Of a stretch of DNA of 45,399 nucleotides, positions 1 through 9,446 are shown in pieces. How positions within the stretch are numbered: the stretch's first letter is position 1; each line of letters begins with the position of its first letter. Source of the stretch: an uncultured Caulobacterales bacterium (GTDB lineage Bacteria; Pseudomonadota; Alphaproteobacteria; Caulobacterales; Maricaulaceae); NCBI GenBank assembly GCA_938001915.1, contig CALLBD010000029.1, forward strand, positions 1 to 45,399, read 5' to 3'. The notes beneath the pieces were generated by a model. That model was not told the origin of the DNA. It ran no database searches and saw nothing but the letters and a program-made list of their open reading frames with translations. The position numbers were made by a program, and so were the translations under genes.

Positions 1-2
1 AA

Positions 3-1541
3 ATTGCGACCTTCGGCCTAGCTAAACCTGCCTTAATGCACCAAGCTGTAAAAATATTCCGACACGATGCTTTTGGCCTTGAGCCAGAAACAGATGTTGA
101 ATTTCGTAACCCTACAGACGGAACCCTATTTTCGGAACAACTTGGGCAATTTAACGCCATAGCCAGTAACTTGCCTTTTGTGGCGCAGGCGGGGCGAAAA
201 CAATACGGCAACGCTATCGAGGGCGTAAATGAGGCCCTAGGTGACGAACTTGGTAAGTTGCCCGGAAAGTCTGATATAGCAGCTTATCTACCATTCGCTT
301 TTCACCCAATGCTTAGAGAAGGCGGGCGCCTTGGAATAGTAATAACTAATGCGTGGCTCGGCACGGATTGGGGAGATGCCTTTTTCAGCAAGCTCTCACA
401 TTTCTATAGACTAAAATTCGTTGTGACTTCGGGTGCGGGCCGTTGGTTTCAAAATGCGGCGGTGGTCACAAATTTACTTGTCTTTGAAAAGTTGACCGAG
501 GCGCAGGAGAACGATGAACCCGAGCCTATTGATTACGTGGTTCTTATGCGACCCTTACAGGAGCTTTTGGAGCCTGATGCCAGTGAGCAAGCAGCCGCGC
601 AAATTGAAATGGGACAGTCGCATGGAGACACCATGACCATTCGGTCAGTCTCTCATACAGACCTTGCTCGTTTCAGAGTTCTTGGGTTAGCTGGGAACGC
701 ACAATTCGTAAATTGTGATTGGGTGCTAGACCTGCCCCTTACGCCGCTTAAAGACCACTTTAGGATTACAAGAGGTATGCGCCGTGGATGGAATGATTTA
801 TTTTATCCCGCAGACGGGCATGATATTGAGGATGACTACATCGAAGCTGTGCTCAAAAGTCCAACGGAAATTGATGGACTTATATCATCACCAAAAACTG
901 ATGCGTTTTGCTGTTCTCGAACTATAGAAGAGTTGCGAAATTTAGGTCATACAGGCGCACTTAATTGGATTGCCCGATTTGAAGATGCGGTAAACACTGA
1001 CGGCAAACCCTTACCCGAAGTTCTCGCTAAATCTGGCCAGATGTGGTATGAAATGAGCGCCTCTTCTATGGCTGAAATCGTCATGTCTTTAGGTTTTGGA
1101 GATAGACTCTTCATCTCTAAACTTGCAGAGCCAGCCTTCGTTGACCAGCGTCTAATCCGTATTAACTCTAATGATGGAGTAGATCTCGACCTATGCCATG
1201 CTTTACTAAACAGCGCCGTTGGAATGTTCATAATTGAGGGAATGGGGTTTGGTAGAGGTCAAGGAGTTCTAGATCTCAACAAAGACCGAATGGGTAAATT
1301 TATGCACATGCTCGACCCAGCCGCGCTAAATGAAACACAAATACAAAGTATCAAAGACGCCTTTTCCCCATTGTTAGAACGAGAAATTTTAGACGTTGCA
1401 GACGAGTTAGAAGAGGAAGACAGACAGAGTTTTGATGATGCTGTCCTTCAAGCCTTTGGTTTAAACGTTGCGCGAGAGACCATTTACGATAGCTTGTTGG
1501 CACTTCTAGCGATTAGGCAAACTGCTACTGTTGAAGTTTAA
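3..1541 (+). CDS. DNA N6-adenine methyltransferase, 5' end outside window
   Basis: The reading frame stays open to the left edge, so the gene is cut by the window; the first in-window ATG (36) is probably internal and the SAM-binding motif I should lie upstream. The motif IV position reads SNLPF (about 128-180 of the window) where this family usually has NPPF/NPPY. A following stretch with GKSDIAAYLPFAF and GGRLGIVITNAWL is typical of type I/IIG-like N6-adenine methylases, in which the catalytic loop is followed by a conserved strand before the target-recognition half. It lies outside the left attachment core, so it belongs to the neighbouring chromosome or to a neighbouring element. Family call is fairly safe; whether it is a solitary methylase, part of a restriction system, or inactive because of the Leu substitution cannot be told. 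Confidence 0.7.
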   Translation: MATFGLAKPALMHQAVKIFRHDAFGLEPETDVEFRNPTDGTLFSEQLGQFNAIASNLPFVAQAGRKQYGNAIEGVNEALGDELGKLPGKSDIAAYLPFAFHPMLREGGRLGIVITNAWLGTDWGDAFFSKLSHFYRLKFVVTSGAGRWFQNAAVVTNLLVFEKLTEAQENDEPEPIDYVVLMRPLQELLEPDASEQAAAQIEMGQSHGDTMTIRSVSHTDLARFRVLGLAGNAQFVNCDWVLDLPLTPLKDHFRITRGMRRGWNDLFYPADGHDIEDDYIEAVLKSPTEIDGLISSPKTDAFCCSRTIEELRNLGHTGALNWIARFEDAVNTDGKPLPEVLAKSGQMWYEMSASSMAEIVMSLGFGDRLFISKLAEPAFVDQRLIRINSNDGVDLDLCHALLNSAVGMFIIEGMGFGRGQGVLDLNKDRMGKFMHMLDPAALNETQIQSIKDAFSPLLEREILDVADELEEEDRQSFDDAVLQAFGLNVARETIYDSLLALLAIRQTATVEV

Positions 1542-1644
1542 ACTAAGTTTATTTATCTCAGATAAGCAGCCCTGACACTTTATCGAAGGGCCATCGACCC
1601 AGCATCCAACCGCCACCTATGCCCCGCGTCTTCGCCAGACGGGC

Positions 1645-1680
1645 AGGCTATTCGCTTTGCGCTTACGCTACGAATAGCCT
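1645..1680. terminator. 10-bp inverted repeat after methyltransferase gene
   Basis: AGGCTATTCG at 1645-1654 pairs perfectly with CGAATAGCCT at 1671-1680 across a 16-base loop. It lies about 100 bases after the methyltransferase stop. There is no T-run, so a factor-independent terminator is uncertain; it may be another structured element. Confidence 0.35.
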
Positions 1681-1782
1681 AGAGCTTGGCGAGTAGAAGA
1701 TCCTTTAGAGCTGGTTTTCCCAAACGCCAGTCTGGTTACATTTCTGGTGACAAATTACAGTCTATTGACATTTTCATGCTCT

Positions 1783-1958
1783 TTAAGTAATTGAAATACA
1801 TAACTTAATTAAGTTAAGGTCACCGCGTCCCCGGTGCGCCATTATCTTCAAAGTCCAACCACATAAGTCGTTGAAAAGACAGCATATTTCTTTTAGAAAC
1901 CTGTAGTCTCCTGAAATTTCTTCGATTTTTGTGCCACTTTTTGTGCTACAAATTGGGC
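1783..1958 (+). other. attL flanking repeats and putative arm sites
   Basis: Copies of a TTAAGTCATTGA-like motif lie 40 bases before (1783-1794) and 40 bases after (1863-1874) the core start. Further inward, TGTGCCAC (1930-1937), TGTGCTAC (1942-1949) and GGGCTAC (1955-1961 region) form a short series. The same two kinds of repeat surround the right core. They are candidates for integrase arm sites or sites of accessory bending proteins; roles are inferred from position. Confidence 0.5.
1823..1843 (+). repeat. Left attachment core (attL)
   Basis: A GC-rich 21-mer containing tccccggtgcgccatt in an AT-rich setting. The same sequence, with one change (G to A at the fifth base), recurs in the same orientation at 45260-45280. 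The GCGCCA ending resembles the 3' end of a tRNA gene, but no tRNA can be folded here. Confidence 0.75.
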
Positions 1959-1969
1959 TACAATGAACC

Positions 1970-3307
1970 GTGACTAGGAAATCGAACCATTACCTCAAAC
2001 GGCGCGGAGAGCGCTGGCATTATTATCGCCGCGTGCCGAAAAAATATGAAGCTATTGATACGCGCGGAACCATAAGGATCGCGCTGGATACAGACTGTCT
2101 GACCATAGCGCGTGAGAAACGCAACAGGCTGGTGGAAGCTGATGAAGCCTTATGGCAATCAAGCCTGATGAGTTTAAACGGTCAAGACGATGAGATTTGC
2201 GCTCTAAAGCAACGTCATAAGTTTGCGCAGAAACGTGCTCTCGCCTTGGGTTTTACATTTAAGCCGATTGATCAGCTCGTCACGTCTGACAATTTAATGG
2301 AGATTGTCGAGCGTGTTGAAGCGGTGGCGAAAGCCGATGACCAAGTCACCGAGGCTGAAGTTTTATTGGGGACAATAAAGGCCCCCAAGACGACACTCAG
2401 AGAGGCCCTGGACTTATACCTGAAAACACTCTCAATCGGTGAGCAGAAAGGTAAATCGCCTGATCAACTGCGTAAATGGCGACTTCCTCGGCAGAGAGCT
2501 ATTGAACACTTTATTGCAGTGTGTGGTAACCTTCCCATGGAAGAGATTGAACGGTCTCATGCGCGCCGCTTCTATGAATGGTGGGGTAAACGTCTTTCTC
2601 CTGACGATGGGTCAAAGGGTTTGAAGCCCAACAGCGCCAATCGTGATCTTGGGAATCTGAGAAAGCTCTATCGAACTTATTGGACCTATGAAGGCCAAGA
2701 AGAAAGGCAAAACCCCTTCCGTGAATTGCGCTTTTCAGATACTGACAGTGATCCAACACCACCCTTCTCAGATGAGTGGGTGAAGACCAAGATCTTGGCT
2801 CCGGGTGCCTTGGATGGATTGCACCAAGAAGCACAGCTCATCGTCAAAGTCTTGATTGAGACAGGTTGCAGACCAAGTGAGATAGCGAACCTCGAGCCAG
2901 AAGATATACATCTTGAAGCGGAGGTGCCATTTATCTCAATCAGGCCGAAAGCGAACCGGGAGTTAAAGTCGCGGGCTTCTAAGAGAGAAATACCTCTTGT
3001 GGGTATCGCTTTAGAAGCCATGCAAAAGGCTCCGAATGGCTTCCCGCATTACAAGGATAAAAGCTCTTTGCTTTCAGCGAGCTTGATGAAAGCGTTTAAA
3101 ACGCGGGGCCTGTTTGAGCATGAAGGTCAGCGGATTTATTCCTTCAGACATGCTTTTGAAAAGAGGATGCTGGAAGCAGGCCTAGACTATGGGCTGAGAT
3201 GCACATTAATGGGACACAAAAACAATCGTCCTGAATATGGGGATGGCGGCTCTCTAGAATTTAGAAAATCTGAATTGATGAAAATTGTTCATTCAATCGA
3301 TTTTTGA
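1970..3307 (+). CDS. Tyrosine recombinase/integrase 1
   Basis: A 445-residue site-specific recombinase expected to join and excise the element at the attachment cores. The catalytic domain shows Arg301 in GCRPSEIANL, a Lys region near 333-338, box II YSFRHAFEKRM (Arg393, His394, with Tyr390 where many family members have His), MGHK (His416) and the likely nucleophile Tyr423 in PEYGDGG. The N-terminal 25 residues (YLKRRGERWHYYRRVPK) look like the arm/DNA-binding domain. GTG at 1970 is chosen because the start aligns residue for residue with integrase 2; an ATG at 1963 is in another frame and stops after four codons. The gene lies just inside the left core. A related integrase is at 15479-16804. 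Confidence 0.92.
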   Translation: MTRKSNHYLKRRGERWHYYRRVPKKYEAIDTRGTIRIALDTDCLTIAREKRNRLVEADEALWQSSLMSLNGQDDEICALKQRHKFAQKRALALGFTFKPIDQLVTSDNLMEIVERVEAVAKADDQVTEAEVLLGTIKAPKTTLREALDLYLKTLSIGEQKGKSPDQLRKWRLPRQRAIEHFIAVCGNLPMEEIERSHARRFYEWWGKRLSPDDGSKGLKPNSANRDLGNLRKLYRTYWTYEGQEERQNPFRELRFSDTDSDPTPPFSDEWVKTKILAPGALDGLHQEAQLIVKVLIETGCRPSEIANLEPEDIHLEAEVPFISIRPKANRELKSRASKREIPLVGIALEAMQKAPNGFPHYKDKSSLLSASLMKAFKTRGLFEHEGQRIYSFRHAFEKRMLEAGLDYGLRCTLMGHKNNRPEYGDGGSLEFRKSELMKIVHSIDF

Positions 3308-3339
3308 GATAAAGTGACTATGCCCCTGAATAGAGTCAG

Positions 3340-6300
3340 TTAACGAACCACATCAATCAGCTTATCGAAACTATCTACCACATCGTACCGGACATTCGGT
3401 GATTGCATCTTTTCAAAGAACTTCCGGGCGCAATCAATCTTGCCGAGTTCTTTACCGCGCAAGTCCATAGACCGCATGGAGCCTTTGGTCTCGGCGACAA
3501 AATAGATATGCTTCACGCTGTCCTCTTCAAAAGCAATGGCCCAGTCCGGGTTATAGTTTCCGACTGGCGTCGGAATGTAGAAGCCTCCGGGCAGCTTGGC
3601 GTAGACGGCTACATCGCCACTGGCATCCAGCTCGCCGGAAAACTTACGCTCAATGCCGGAGTCGCTTACGACATAGTCATAAATATGTTTCTCGGCGGCA
3701 CGGGCGCGCTTCAGGCCATCCGGAATGATTGTAGATTTGGTGAAGATATCGGCGTCACTGAAAGTCTCGTCGAGCAGGTTGTAGCTGATATGTTCAACGA
3801 CAGCGGTCGCTTTTTCATCATCAATAACTTTAGAGACTTCAGAGATAAACATTTCCGGATTATCCCGATAGGTACTGAAGACGGCAGAGCTAATGCCTTG
3901 CAAAATTCGGCCCACGGTTTTGCGGGTCAAAGCCGTATGCTTGGCTATGTCTCCAACCAAATCATAGCGTACACTGGAAGGACCCAACGCCCGCTCCCCA
4001 AATGCTTTTTGATCTTCCCTCACTTCATTGCCAAAGCTCTCACCGCCCTGAAGATCATCGGCGCTGATTTGGGCGTTTTGTTCGCCACGTTTGACTGTAT
4101 AGGTCGTCGCTACGACCCGGACATTTTTGTCAATAGCTTTGATGCAATTGACTACCAATTCATCCGTATCAAAGTCGACCAGATAAACCGCCTTGCGGTT
4201 GATGGCCTTCCAAAGCGTTTGAAACTCTTTCTTAGCAAAATTGACTTCATGAAGCTTATTCTCAAGCTTGGCCAAATCGTCATCAATTTCCGGCAGGCTG
4301 GCATCCGATAAAACACTATCGATCAGTGCGAAGGCTTGCGCCGAATAGGGTTTCAACGCTTCGGGCAGATCTGCCAGCACGCCATTGTCTTTGTCCAATT
4401 GATAGGTCTCATTGAGATGATCATTATCATCCGTATAATCGTTCTTGATAAGGTAGCGATAAAGCGCGCGGGCCATCGCCTCATCAACCAGAACATTCTC
4501 TCCGCCTTCGACTTCGAATATCTTGCCGTTGAAATAGGCTTCATTGGCTTGTTTGGGGCGCGCTTTCAGGCTCTCACGCGTTTCCTTCTGAAAGCCGTCG
4601 ACAAAGTCCTCATAGCTCTCACTGGCGATAACGGTCAGGACATTGATATTGTGGACGATGGCGGGATCATCCATACGGTCGCCATATTTGTTCACGCAAA
4701 TCCGTAGGCCCCGCCCGACCTCTTGACGCCTGGAGATGTCATTACTGCTTTGTTTAAGCGTACAGATCTGGAAGACATTAGGATTATCCCAGCCTTCGCG
4801 TAGAGCCGAGTGGGAAAAGATGAACCGCACGGGTTCTTCAATGGATAAAAGCCGCGCCTTGTCCTTCAGGATAAGCTCATAAGCATCAGAGGCGTCTTCG
4901 CCCATGGCATGACCTGCAAAATCCCCGCGAGCGGTTTCCTTGGGATCCTTAAGCTTGCCTTTCTTGTCAACTGAGAAGTAGCCCTGATGAATTTGTGTCG
5001 CCTCATCACGGGCCAAATAAGCCATATAATCCGGATCATCTAAAACGCCGAGCTCATCGACGGCGCGACTATATTCTTCTTCAAAAATTCGCGCATATTC
5101 TCCTCCGGACGCGCCTTCGTCGTCGTAAACACGATATTTGGCAACGCTATCAATGAAAAACAGCGAGAGCACCTTAATGCCTTGAGAAAAGAGCCGTTTC
5201 TCTTTCTCCAAATGGGCACGTACGGTTTCCCGGATTTGGATACGGCGCAGTGTATCTTCGGTGACATCACCGTAAACCTGTCCAACTTTTATTGGGTCTT
5301 TGGCCGTGAAATGTACCTCGTTTCGATCTGCGCGAATATCTGAAATGATATAGTCCTCATAAGCGCCAATGCCCCCAGACGCATCAGCTAGGTTTGTCCC
5401 CTTATCAGCCCAGATAGATTTTCGTTTAACTGTTCCGCTGGCCGCTTTGCTCTCAATTCGCAGGCGTACTTGCGGTGGCCTGGTTGTGGAAACGCGAATT
5501 TGTTCGGCGTAAAGATAATCACTCGTCCCCGGCAAGTGACGGACCGTAATCCCGCGCACGGCAATCTTTTTGACCAGTTTCTTGTTGTAGGCATCCAGCG
5601 CATCTAAGCGGTGGACCAGATTGTGAACCGTTTTATGGGTCGCTGAATAGCGCAGCGTAAAAAGCGGATTAAACTTTGCCAGACTCTCAACCGTCTTCTT
5701 GCCCTCCATCTTCTGAGGCTCGTCCAGAATAAGAATGGGGCGATTGGCTGCAATCACATCTATCGGTCGGCGAGACTGAAACTCATCAAGCTCCATAAAG
5801 ATACGACGGGCATCTTTACCGGTCGCGTTAAAAGCCTGAGTATTGATAACCATGACCTGAATGCCAGCATTAGAACTAAAGCTCTCCAGCTTATCCAGAT
5901 GTTTGGAATTATAGATAAAGACATTGGCTTTAGTCTCATAATCGCTCTGAAAGTGGTCAGCCGTTTCAGAGAAAGTTTTATAGACGCCCTCGCGAATGGC
6001 GATGCTCGGCACCATGACGATGAACTTGCTCCAGCCATATCGCTTATTCAGCTCAAAGATGGTCTTGATATAGACATAGGTTTTACCCGTGCCCGTCTCC
6101 ATCTCCACGTCCAGATTAATCCCGCAGATTTTAGGCGCACCCAGCTTCCCGCCGTTAAACCAGTCCTTACCATAGGCGTCACGCAGGGCGCCCTCTCGAG
6201 TCATAGCGCGGTTCTTGGCAATACCTCGTTGTTGCACCCCATTGATATTCTTTAAAAAATCGCCTTCGGTGAGGCGGATTTCTGTATTGCGCAGGGCCTC

Positions 6301-6459
6301 AAGCTCATAATCTTGACGGATTTGCTCGTCTTTTTTGATAATGCCCGGGTCCATACGATAGCGAAACCCGCTCTCGCGTGGCTGGCCTTCAAAGCAATCG
6401 ACGACGGCGTCCACCGCCTCGCCCTGATAGGCCATATGTTTGAATATCTGACGGGTCAT
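3340..6459 (-). CDS. res: Type III restriction enzyme, Res subunit
   Basis: A 1039-residue ATP-dependent endonuclease subunit that works in the cytoplasm with Mod: Mod recognises an asymmetric site, Res translocates or slides and cuts. Helicase motifs are clear: Walker A GTGKT at 123-127, DEPQ box at 246-249, SATHK (motif III), and the motif V/VI stretch SHALREGWDNPN followed by QEVGRGLRI. The C-terminal part holds a PD-(D/E)XK nuclease core, NPDWAIAF followed by ETKG. Length is in the usual range for Res proteins. It is the last gene of the minus-strand defence operon, starting 5 bases after the mod stop, so it is translated last, after the protecting methylase. It ends tail to tail with integrase 1 with about 30 bases between. 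Confidence 0.95.
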   Translation of the reverse strand: MTRQIFKHMAYQGEAVDAVVDCFEGQPRESGFRYRMDPGIIKKDEQIRQDYELEALRNTEIRLTEGDFLKNINGVQQRGIAKNRAMTREGALRDAYGKDWFNGGKLGAPKICGINLDVEMETGTGKTYVYIKTIFELNKRYGWSKFIVMVPSIAIREGVYKTFSETADHFQSDYETKANVFIYNSKHLDKLESFSSNAGIQVMVINTQAFNATGKDARRIFMELDEFQSRRPIDVIAANRPILILDEPQKMEGKKTVESLAKFNPLFTLRYSATHKTVHNLVHRLDALDAYNKKLVKKIAVRGITVRHLPGTSDYLYAEQIRVSTTRPPQVRLRIESKAASGTVKRKSIWADKGTNLADASGGIGAYEDYIISDIRADRNEVHFTAKDPIKVGQVYGDVTEDTLRRIQIRETVRAHLEKEKRLFSQGIKVLSLFFIDSVAKYRVYDDEGASGGEYARIFEEEYSRAVDELGVLDDPDYMAYLARDEATQIHQGYFSVDKKGKLKDPKETARGDFAGHAMGEDASDAYELILKDKARLLSIEEPVRFIFSHSALREGWDNPNVFQICTLKQSSNDISRRQEVGRGLRICVNKYGDRMDDPAIVHNINVLTVIASESYEDFVDGFQKETRESLKARPKQANEAYFNGKIFEVEGGENVLVDEAMARALYRYLIKNDYTDDNDHLNETYQLDKDNGVLADLPEALKPYSAQAFALIDSVLSDASLPEIDDDLAKLENKLHEVNFAKKEFQTLWKAINRKAVYLVDFDTDELVVNCIKAIDKNVRVVATTYTVKRGEQNAQISADDLQGGESFGNEVREDQKAFGERALGPSSVRYDLVGDIAKHTALTRKTVGRILQGISSAVFSTYRDNPEMFISEVSKVIDDEKATAVVEHISYNLLDETFSDADIFTKSTIIPDGLKRARAAEKHIYDYVVSDSGIERKFSGELDASGDVAVYAKLPGGFYIPTPVGNYNPDWAIAFEEDSVKHIYFVAETKGSMRSMDLRGKELGKIDCARKFFEKMQSPNVRYDVVDSFDKLIDVVR

Positions 6460-6464
6460 AAAGC

Positions 6465-8495
6465 TTAGATAACTTTCATATCCGTATGACCATCTGTCAT
6501 TTGGGCGAAAAGCTGTCCGGCATTGATTTTCATATCATCAGAACCAAACCCATCGTCTCTGAACACAGCCCTGAGAGGCTTGCGCTCGGCCATAACTTTG
6601 ACGACGTCCTCAGATATATTCAGATCAAAACAGGCGGCCAGATCATCCTCCCCGACCCAGAACACAGTTTTATCGCCAATCTCTTCGCGAACAATAGGCA
6701 GCGATAAATCAACGCCCCAATCGAGCATAACCTGAAACAACAGATCTTCGGCTGTTCTGTCAGGTTTAATATGGTCTACGGCATCTAGCAGGCTGCCTTG
6801 CTCGAGCTCCCCTGGCGTATAATAGACATCATTCATATTGGAATTGTCGATTTTTAAGACGCGGAAACCTACGTCGAGTTTACCGATCTGATCTGGATTT
6901 TCGTCCAATATTTCATTGCCTGCTCGTCGTATCCTTTCCATTGAAAGCTTGGAAATATCCTCATAGCCAGACTTAAATGCTTCAGATGTAGGAGCAGTTT
7001 TTTGAGGCAGCTGAACCATAATAAAACAGCGCTTAACTCCATCTTCAGAACTGCACCTAAGAACAGCATCTGCGGAGGTCGATGAGCCCGCATAAAAATC
7101 TAGAACTATATCATTGTCTGACATATTGACCGACGAAATGAGTGCTTTCATCAGTTTAGTAGGTTTAGGATTTGAAAAGAAACTCTTACCATCGAAGTAT
7201 CTTTCTAACTCAACTCCGCCATCGCTTTTAAAGGACAATATTGAACGCAGTAAAAAGTAGTTGACGTCATCCAAAAATGTTATCGAACTAGGCTGAGTAT
7301 TCTCATCTGCCGCGAACCATATCTTGCCACAAATATAAGAACCATCATGTAGCTCTTCGATAGACGTATAATGCCCATTCGTTAGTCCCGCCGCCTGATC
7401 AAATGTTTCTTTCTTCCATCTCCACCCTCTATCAGGTATTTTGACTTCTTTTAAGGTTTTTGGGTGTAAAACAGCGTACCTCGGCCCATTCGTATCAGAA
7501 TTGGGCCAGCTCATATTAATCTTCCCCCACAACTCATATTTAGAATTCACCGAATTATAGAGAGTAATGCCCCTGTCAAAATTACGCTTTTTATAGAGTT
7601 TCTTTATTTCTGCTTCGGTCTCTTTCTGTGACTTATTCTTGCGTTTCGATTTGCTTAGTAGGTCATAAACCTCATCAAGGCCATCTTTTCTCATCCGCAG
7701 TTCAACTCTAATTTCAGTCGATTTAGTGTAAACAAGAACGAAATCGTGAATATTGCCGACGCCTTTATCATTCTTAGGAATTCTTTTGTTCCAAGTTATA
7801 CACTCGACAAAATTATCGCGCCCAAAAATTGCATCGCAAGATTTACGTAGATTTGTAAATTCCTGATTCCCAATACTAATAAAAATGATTCCATCATCGC
7901 GCAGCAAATTGCGTGCGAGCTTCAAGCGCGGATACATCATAGTCAGCCAGTCCGAATGATAGCGACCATTGCTTTCGGGGTTCGCGACTAGCTTACCGCC
8001 CTCTTCATCAACCTGTCCGCTATCTTCAAGATAGTCCTGCTTATCGCCCGTGAAATTATCCTTATAGATAAAATCCTTGCCCGTATTATAAGGCGGGTCG
8101 ATGTAGATCATTTTGACCTTGCCCAGATAGGTTTCCTGCAAAAGCTTGAGCGCGTCCAGATTATCGCCTTCGATGAACAGGTTTTTGGTTGTGTCAAAAT
8201 CAACACTTTCTTCGCGCACGGGGCGCAAGGTTTTCGTAATTGGTGTGTTCGCCGCCAGCATAGCTTCGCGCTTACCCGGCCAATCCAGCCGATACCGCTC
8301 CTGTGGCCCTTCGACGATAGAGTCTGAGAGCTCTTGCTTCAGCGCATCGAAATCTATGACATGGGTGAGCTTGCCATTTTCATCCCGCCCTTCGGTGACG
8401 ACATTCGGAAAAAGCTCCGCAATTCGGGCGACATTCTCATCCGTGATATTGGGCGTCGTCATGTCTAGTTTTTCGATATTTTGTTGATTGTCCAC
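6465..8495 (-). CDS. mod: Type III DNA-methyltransferase, Mod subunit
   Basis: A 676-residue beta-class N6-adenine methyltransferase: the catalytic DPPY (133-136, in YIDPPYNTGK) precedes the SAM-binding motif DFYAGS (466-471). The region between, about 230-400, is the target-recognition domain that sets the site for both modification and cleavage. That central part (about 7150-7850) is markedly more AT-rich than the two ends, as if the recognition domain had been swapped. Start is taken at GTG 8495, with an AGGA stretch upstream; an ATG 11 codons later (MTTPNITDEN) is the alternative. It begins 9 bases after the upstream gene's stop and is followed by res. Confidence 0.95.
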   Translation of the reverse strand: MDNQQNIEKLDMTTPNITDENVARIAELFPNVVTEGRDENGKLTHVIDFDALKQELSDSIVEGPQERYRLDWPGKREAMLAANTPITKTLRPVREESVDFDTTKNLFIEGDNLDALKLLQETYLGKVKMIYIDPPYNTGKDFIYKDNFTGDKQDYLEDSGQVDEEGGKLVANPESNGRYHSDWLTMMYPRLKLARNLLRDDGIIFISIGNQEFTNLRKSCDAIFGRDNFVECITWNKRIPKNDKGVGNIHDFVLVYTKSTEIRVELRMRKDGLDEVYDLLSKSKRKNKSQKETEAEIKKLYKKRNFDRGITLYNSVNSKYELWGKINMSWPNSDTNGPRYAVLHPKTLKEVKIPDRGWRWKKETFDQAAGLTNGHYTSIEELHDGSYICGKIWFAADENTQPSSITFLDDVNYFLLRSILSFKSDGGVELERYFDGKSFFSNPKPTKLMKALISSVNMSDNDIVLDFYAGSSTSADAVLRCSSEDGVKRCFIMVQLPQKTAPTSEAFKSGYEDISKLSMERIRRAGNEILDENPDQIGKLDVGFRVLKIDNSNMNDVYYTPGELEQGSLLDAVDHIKPDRTAEDLLFQVMLDWGVDLSLPIVREEIGDKTVFWVGEDDLAACFDLNISEDVVKVMAERKPLRAVFRDDGFGSDDMKINAGQLFAQMTDGHTDMKVI

Positions 8496-8504
8496 GGAAG
8501 CGTC

Positions 8505-9446
8505 CTACATTCGTCTTATATCATGATATTCTATTTCAGCTTCAATTGGCAAAAGGCTGTGAAGCGAAAGAAATTTGATTTGATTCTCTTTAAGATACAC
8601 GAAATTCAAACCATTTATCTGATTTTCTAAAAACCGACCAAAAATTACGAGGTCTACTTTTGGGAGAGCCAGAGGGTTTAGACGTATACGGAAACCTTTC
8701 TGGTAACGCGTAATATTCAGCACCTTACATAAAACATAAGGAAGTTCGCGCTCGGCACTATCTTCTCTGTTTGATATAATCTCTGGGGAGAGGCCGGGCT
8801 TTTCAAAAATGCCCTTTAAATCGGCTAGTTTTAGATTCGTTTGTCGTGACGATGCTGCTGCTGGCTCCGTATTAGAAGCAAGGCAAGTGTGCTTTGACCA
8901 AGTTGGTTCCAAAGTATCAAATAGCGCTTCTCCACCATAGGAAGACTGAAACTTATAAACCGCGTTGTTGCAGTCAAGACAAATATGGTTGGTCTGAATC
9001 GGGTTGCGTTTTTGTTCTTCAATGACTTTCAAATCTTGGGTTATTTGGGTGTTTTTCTTCTTACGCACTAAAACTAAAGGACGTCTCTCAGATACAGTTT
9101 TGGGGACGTGTCTCTGTGCCGCTTTTGCGGGCTGGCATTCCGTAATGATATCCGACATGCATTTATGGGTGACCCATTTATACCCGACCCTATCAAACCA
9201 CGCGTGCTCATGCTTCTCACGTGAATAATAATAGGTTGGCCTTGCACATTGTGGGCAAGGCGCATGACGTGTTAGGAATTGATCGCCCCAATTTATTCCT
9301 TTTTCAGCAACTAGCTTTGCAAAATCATAACGCTTTCGGATATCAGGAAGAGCATGCTGCAAACCTTTGAAATGGCCCCGAACAGTCGTCAAAACACCTG
9401 AAGCGCAAAGTCGTTCATGTTCGTTCCACCATACGTATCTAACCAC
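8505..9446 (-). CDS. Unrecognised protein with duplicated Cys/His zinc module
   Basis: I do not recognise this 313-residue protein. It contains two copies of one module with identical spacing: C64-x2-C67-x26-H94-x-C96 and C156-x2-C159-x26-H186-x-C188. Both also carry an FD pair exactly seven residues before a Trp that precedes HxC. This is an internal duplication with a 92-residue period and is most simply two zinc-binding folds. A basic stretch (VLVRKKK, about 125-131) links them; the C-terminal third (about 210-313) has no motif I know. It starts with GTG at 9446, overlapping the DUF4391 stop by 8 bases, and lies 9 bases before mod, so it is translated as part of the defence operon. DNA or RNA binding is a guess from the zinc modules. 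Confidence 0.85.
   Translation of the reverse strand: MVRYVWWNEHERLCASGVLTTVRGHFKGLQHALPDIRKRYDFAKLVAEKGINWGDQFLTRHAPCPQCARPTYYYSREKHEHAWFDRVGYKWVTHKCMSDIITECQPAKAAQRHVPKTVSERRPLVLVRKKKNTQITQDLKVIEEQKRNPIQTNHICLDCNNAVYKFQSSYGGEALFDTLEPTWSKHTCLASNTEPAAASSRQTNLKLADLKGIFEKPGLSPEIISNREDSAERELPYVLCKVLNITRYQKGFRIRLNPLALPKVDLVIFGRFLENQINGLNFVYLKENQIKFLSLHSLLPIEAEIEYHDIRRM

Noticed and set aside
1823-1843. tRNA gene at the left attachment core
   Set aside because: Only a GCGCCA-like 3' end is visible; no D-, anticodon or T-arm can be found upstream.
3403-4707. Long plus-strand frames opposite res (302 and 123 codons)
   Set aside because: They mirror the reading frame of the well-supported Res gene and encode no recognisable motif.
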